Shown: in pieces, positions 61,068 through 64,000 of the stretch
Position numbering within the stretch: position 1 is the stretch's first letter
How the letters are laid out: every line of letters starts with the position of its first letter
NCBI RefSeq assembly: GCF_050717535.1
Contig: NZ_JBOITM010000068.1
Location: 83,404 to 147,403, forward strand
Direction of reading: 5' to 3'
DNA length: 64,000 nucleotides
Origin: Clostridium_AD sp050717535
Lineage (GTDB): Bacteria > Bacillota > Clostridia > Clostridiales > Clostridiaceae
Position numbers and translations under genes: made by a program
Notes under the pieces: generated by a model
Seen by the model: the letters and a program-made list of their open reading frames with translations, nothing else
What the model was told of the DNA's origin: nothing
The model's database searches: none

Positions 61068-61985
61068 TTATTTTTTAGGATTTAATTTGCCTTTAAATTG
61101 TTCTAAACTTAATTTTGAATTAACAAAAATTCTCCCTAATGAATAAATATTATCATCCTTATCTATCCAGCCATACTCTGTTGAAAAAGCCAATTTATAA
61201 CCTGATTCTTTAGCAGCTTTTATTGTGCTGTCATTGTAAGTTCCATAAGGATACGCAAGATAATTTATTTTTCTGCCCAGTATTTTTTCTAATTTAACTT
61301 TTGAAGCCGTCATTGTGTTTACATTATCACTATAGGATAACTTATCTAATTGTTCATGTGCAACTGTGTGACTTTCAATTCTTATATTGTTTGAATCCAA
61401 GGATTGTATTTCATTAGAAGTTAAATAATTTTTATCTACATCTATAGTATTGGTAATTACAAACGCAGTTGCTTTTAATCCAAATTCCTTTAGTATAGGA
61501 TATGCATCAGCGTAATTATCATTATATCCATCATCAAAAGTTATAACTATTGGTTTGCTCGGTACTAATTTACCTGTTAGCATATAGCTATAAAGTTCAT
61601 CTAATGTTAATGTTGTATATTTATTGTCTTTAAGATATTTCATTTGCTCCCTAAACTTTTTTTTGGGAATCCTTGCCGTATTTCCACTTTCATAACTAAT
61701 AGAGTGATACATTAATATTGGTATTTTACTATTGTGTACATGAAAAATAGGTACAACATTAATGATTTTTTTTTGGATTTTAGTATCATATACAGCCAAT
61801 CCATTTTTTTGCTTTGGTGTTGATTTTCCATCCTCACTATTTACTTCAGGTGTTTTTTTCTCTAGTATATTTATATTATTTGTTTCACTATGATTTTTTA
61901 ACCTAAAAGCTTTATAAGTTAGACCTACGCCTCCTATAAGAGCAACTATTATAATCATTATAAGTGATTTCTTATTTAAATTCAT
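61068..61985 (-). CDS. Polysaccharide deacetylase (NodB-like), membrane-anchored
   Basis: A 305-residue protein with one N-terminal membrane helix (SLIMIIIVALIGGVGLTYKAF), a variable linker of about 65 residues and a NodB carbohydrate esterase 4 domain from about residue 90. Catalytic motifs are IPILMYHSI, VITFDDGYNDNYADAY (Asp-Asp base and metal ligand), IRIESHTVAHEQL (metal His with H-x3-H) and NYLAYPYGTYN. These enzymes remove N-acetyl groups from peptidoglycan or surface glycans outside the cell. Divergent from the flippase gene at 62360. Confidence 0.93.
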   Translation of the reverse strand: MNLNKKSLIMIIIVALIGGVGLTYKAFRLKNHSETNNINILEKKTPEVNSEDGKSTPKQKNGLAVYDTKIQKKIINVVPIFHVHNSKIPILMYHSISYESGNTARIPKKKFREQMKYLKDNKYTTLTLDELYSYMLTGKLVPSKPIVITFDDGYNDNYADAYPILKEFGLKATAFVITNTIDVDKNYLTSNEIQSLDSNNIRIESHTVAHEQLDKLSYSDNVNTMTASKVKLEKILGRKINYLAYPYGTYNDSTIKAAKESGYKLAFSTEYGWIDKDDNIYSLGRIFVNSKLSLEQFKGKLNPKK

Positions 61986-62056
61986 AATATTCCCCTTTTT
62001 ACTATTTATTCTTAATATAAGCTGATTGCACCTATACTATACATAATACCAATTTA

Positions 62057-62335
62057 TTGATATTAAATAAAGAAAAATTTTTTTATTATATAGGAAACAG
62101 CTTGCGGAAGTGTCTGTGGATAACAGCTATACGCTACAGCTTGTCACTTTTGCCACTTGCCACGTGGGTGGCACTACTCGACCGTAGGGAGATTTTGTTC
62201 TTTATAGTGTTTAATGCAGAATCTTACATTGTTTATACAATGTTCATCATAATATTTATTCAAATAGTGCATAAGATAAGAAAAAAGGATATAATAAAAC
62301 GAGCTTATAATCAGATGTATTGTAAAACAAAATAA
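62057..62335 (+). other. Atypical patch with a doubtful ORF, possible mobile-element remnant
   Basis: A frame of 92 codons from a TTG runs here, but it has no ribosome site and its first half (about 62090-62200) is much richer in G+C than anything around it. That part contains CTGTGGATAACAGC, the hairpin TGCCAC/GTGGCA (62151-62173) with palindromic CCACGTGG in its loop, and ACTCGACCGTAGGG. The core GCCACTTGCCACGT is the same as in the hairpin at 16361. The protein would have one hydrophobic segment near its end. I consider translation unlikely and an insertion-sequence scar possible. Confidence 0.3.
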
Positions 62336-62359
62336 ATAAAGATGAAAGTAGTGAATTAA

Positions 62360-63781
62360 ATGGAACAAGATTCGAAAAAATTTTTAAAGAGCTTATTTGG
62401 ATTTTCAATTGGCCCTATAGTGGCTGCTGTTTTATCATTTATTACGGTACCTGTTACAACTTACTTTGTTTCCCCTAATGACTTTGGAAAAGCAGCTATG
62501 TATACTATGGGTTATACCCTAAGTTCAATGTTTGTTTTTTTAGGACTAGATCAAGCTTTTGTACGAGAATATAGTGAGAGTGAAAATAAGAATAATTTAT
62601 TTTGGAATTCTATGATTTTCCCCTTATTCTTCTCTATTATATTAGCTTTTCTTTATGTGGTTTTTTATAAACAGACATCCTTACTTATGTTTGACAGAGT
62701 AGAAAAGTATATAATAATTATATTAGCTCTATCCTTACCTTTAGCAATAATAGATAGATTTAATTTACTGGTATTAAGAATGGAGGAAAAAGCTAAAGTA
62801 TATTCTTTTTTTAATATCTTAAATAAAGTATTAAATATAGTGGTATTAATTCCATATTTAATATTTATTGATAGAAGCTTTAAAGGCATCATAAACGCAA
62901 CTTTTATAAGTTTAATTATAATTTGTGTAGTAGAAAGTTATTTTGTAAAACATGTTTGGAAAGTTAAATTTAAACTTGATAAAAAATTACTTGTAAAATT
63001 ATTTAAATATGGGATACCTCTAGTCCCCGCAACCTTAATTGGTTGGTTATTTAGTTCTATGGATAGGCTTGCACTTAGGCAATGGTCCACATTTAATGAA
63101 ATTGGAATCTATTCAGCTGCATTTAAAATAGTAGCCGTTTTAGGAATTATACAAAGTGCCTTTTGTACATTTTGGGTTCCCACAGCATTAAGATGGCACA
63201 AAGAAAAGGTTTCGAATGATAAATATGTTCAAGTTAGTGACACTATTTTAGCAGTAATGGTGGTTGTGTTTTCATTTATTGTGCTCTTTAAAGATATAAT
63301 AATACAATTACTTTCTTCAAATTATATTACTGCAGCAAAAAGTGTTCCGTTTTTATTACTTTTCCCAATTATGTACACAATATCTGAAACTACAACTTTA
63401 GGAATTTCTTTTTCTAGAAAAACCTATTTTAACATAATAATATCTTTAGTGGCTGCATTAAGTAACTATATAGGTAATTATGTATTAGTTCCTAAGCTTG
63501 GATCAGTTGGAGCTTCTATATCAACAGGACTTTCATATATAATATTTTTCTGGATGAGAACACTAATATCTCGAAGATTATGGTTTAAGTTTGATCTAAA
63601 ATTATATTTATATAATACAATTTTAATGGTATTACTCTCATTCTGTAGCATTACAATTAATAATGTATTTATTAATACATTTATTGTATTACTTCTTCTA
63701 TTTATAAATAGAGTTTGTCTTTTAAACATAATTAATGTAGTTAAATCATTTATATCTGCTAAGTTTGGAAAAAATATATAA
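62360..63781 (+). CDS. Oligosaccharide flippase family membrane protein (second)
   Basis: A 473-residue protein with about fourteen hydrophobic segments. The opening KSLFGFSIGPIVAAVLSFITVPVTTYFVSPNDFGKAAMY is the Wzx/polysaccharide-biosynthesis pattern, and the middle KYGIPLVPATLIGWLFSSMDRLALRQWSTFNEIGIYSAAFK matches the family's second half. It is a lipid-linked oligosaccharide exporter for a capsule or wall polymer different from that handled by the flippase at 58908, with which it shares only general similarity. ATG behind AGTGAATTAA, a weak site. Confidence 0.88.
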   Translation: MEQDSKKFLKSLFGFSIGPIVAAVLSFITVPVTTYFVSPNDFGKAAMYTMGYTLSSMFVFLGLDQAFVREYSESENKNNLFWNSMIFPLFFSIILAFLYVVFYKQTSLLMFDRVEKYIIIILALSLPLAIIDRFNLLVLRMEEKAKVYSFFNILNKVLNIVVLIPYLIFIDRSFKGIINATFISLIIICVVESYFVKHVWKVKFKLDKKLLVKLFKYGIPLVPATLIGWLFSSMDRLALRQWSTFNEIGIYSAAFKIVAVLGIIQSAFCTFWVPTALRWHKEKVSNDKYVQVSDTILAVMVVVFSFIVLFKDIIIQLLSSNYITAAKSVPFLLLFPIMYTISETTTLGISFSRKTYFNIIISLVAALSNYIGNYVLVPKLGSVGASISTGLSYIIFFWMRTLISRRLWFKFDLKLYLYNTILMVLLSFCSITINNVFINTFIVLLLLFINRVCLLNIINVVKSFISAKFGKNI

Positions 63782-63800
63782 TAGAGTTTTAATACAATCT

Positions 63801-63854
63801 AAAATTAGACTGAGACACATATATCATTACGTGCCTTAGCCTAATTTTATTTTT
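63801..63854 (+). terminator. Terminator of the second flippase gene
   Basis: AAAATTAG...CTAATTTT outer arms with an inner CAC/GTG and two mismatches, 12-nt loop, then ATTTTT. A group II intron end lies 23 bp beyond. Confidence 0.7.
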
Positions 63855-63876
63855 AATATATTTAGTTATGAAAAGA

Positions 63877-64000
63877 ATCGAGTAGGAGCTAAATAATTAA
63901 TTTATTTAGCGACCTCTCACACCACCATGCATACCGTTCGGTACACGGCGGTTCAATAGAAATTAATGTTTTAATAAATATGTCTCAGATATAGAAACTA
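63877..64000 (-). mobile_element. 3' end of a group II intron (domains V and VI), rest outside window
   Basis: On the minus strand the sequence GAACCGCCGTGTACCGAAC then GGTATGCATGGTGGTGTGAG is a domain V hairpin (about 63915-63955) with a GAAC loop. It is followed by GCTAAATAA/TTATTTAGC as domain VI and the closing CTCCTACTCGAT, the usual end of this bacterial intron class. The maturase ORF and 5' part would lie to the right of 64000. The 3' splice boundary is placed at about 63877 by comparison with remembered introns and may be off by a base or two. Confidence 0.8.

Noticed and set aside
62114..62122. TTATCCACA on the minus strand, a perfect DnaA-box-like nonamer
   Set aside because: A single site without clustered boxes, an A+T unwinding element or dnaA/dnaN nearby is expected by chance and does not indicate an origin.
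1..64000. CRISPR arrays, prophage, toxin-antitoxin or restriction systems
   Set aside because: No regularly spaced repeats, Cas, integrase, phage structural or restriction genes were seen. The TerD pair alone is too common to call a defence island.

Overview
The window looks like chromosomal DNA of a low-G+C Firmicute of the Clostridium type. It is very A+T rich, uses many TTG/GTG starts behind strong AGGAGG-like sites, has U-tailed terminators and a T-box leader, and its proteins read like clostridial families. I cannot name a species. No rRNA, tRNA or CRISPR array was seen.

Layout. 1-9.6 kb: a cut-off TPR protein, an Old Yellow Enzyme-type flavin reductase, an overlapping ECF sigma/anti-sigma/membrane-protein operon, a MATE pump, a GreA factor and aspartate 4-decarboxylase. 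9.7-17.4 kb: cold-shock protein, spermidine synthase, small unknown genes, a YqeY-like protein, a MORN protein, a CorA-type transporter, a chemoreceptor and an AEC transporter.

17.4-30.8 kb is a citrate-fermentation island on the minus strand: citrate lyase (citD-citE-citF), a tripartite tricarboxylate transporter (tctC-tctB-tctA), a Na+-pumping oxaloacetate decarboxylase with a free biotin carrier (oadA-oadG-biotin protein-oadB), then a Cache/PAS sensor kinase and a response regulator with a DUF2294/MpsC-like output domain. Citrate would be imported, split to acetate and oxaloacetate, and the oxaloacetate decarboxylated to pyruvate while exporting Na+. Both citD and tctC have a strong promoter followed by a terminator-bearing leader, and the two leaders resemble each other. 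The tctC promoter also overlaps a perfect 16-bp tandem repeat.

30.9-43.5 kb: a chemoreceptor, then the branched-chain amino-acid operon ilvN-ilvC-ilvD-ilvB plus a new 52-residue ORF, under a T-box leader whose specifier reads AUC (Ile). A stand-alone adenylate kinase with a structured leader, a methyltransferase-TPR protein and a TauE/SafE permease follow, then the decayed remains of leuD and ilvE.

43.6-54.2 kb: an ABC exporter, MerR plus MATE pump, two TerD proteins, membrane and hypothetical proteins, and a divergent oleate hydratase/TetR pair with direct repeats between them. 54.2-63.9 kb: a D-aminoacylase-type amidohydrolase, then surface-glycan genes (CDP-glycerol transferase family, TarI-like, TarJ-like, two flippases, a polysaccharide deacetylase, a TPR protein). 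The right edge cuts into the 3' end (domains V-VI) of a minus-strand group II intron whose body lies outside the window.
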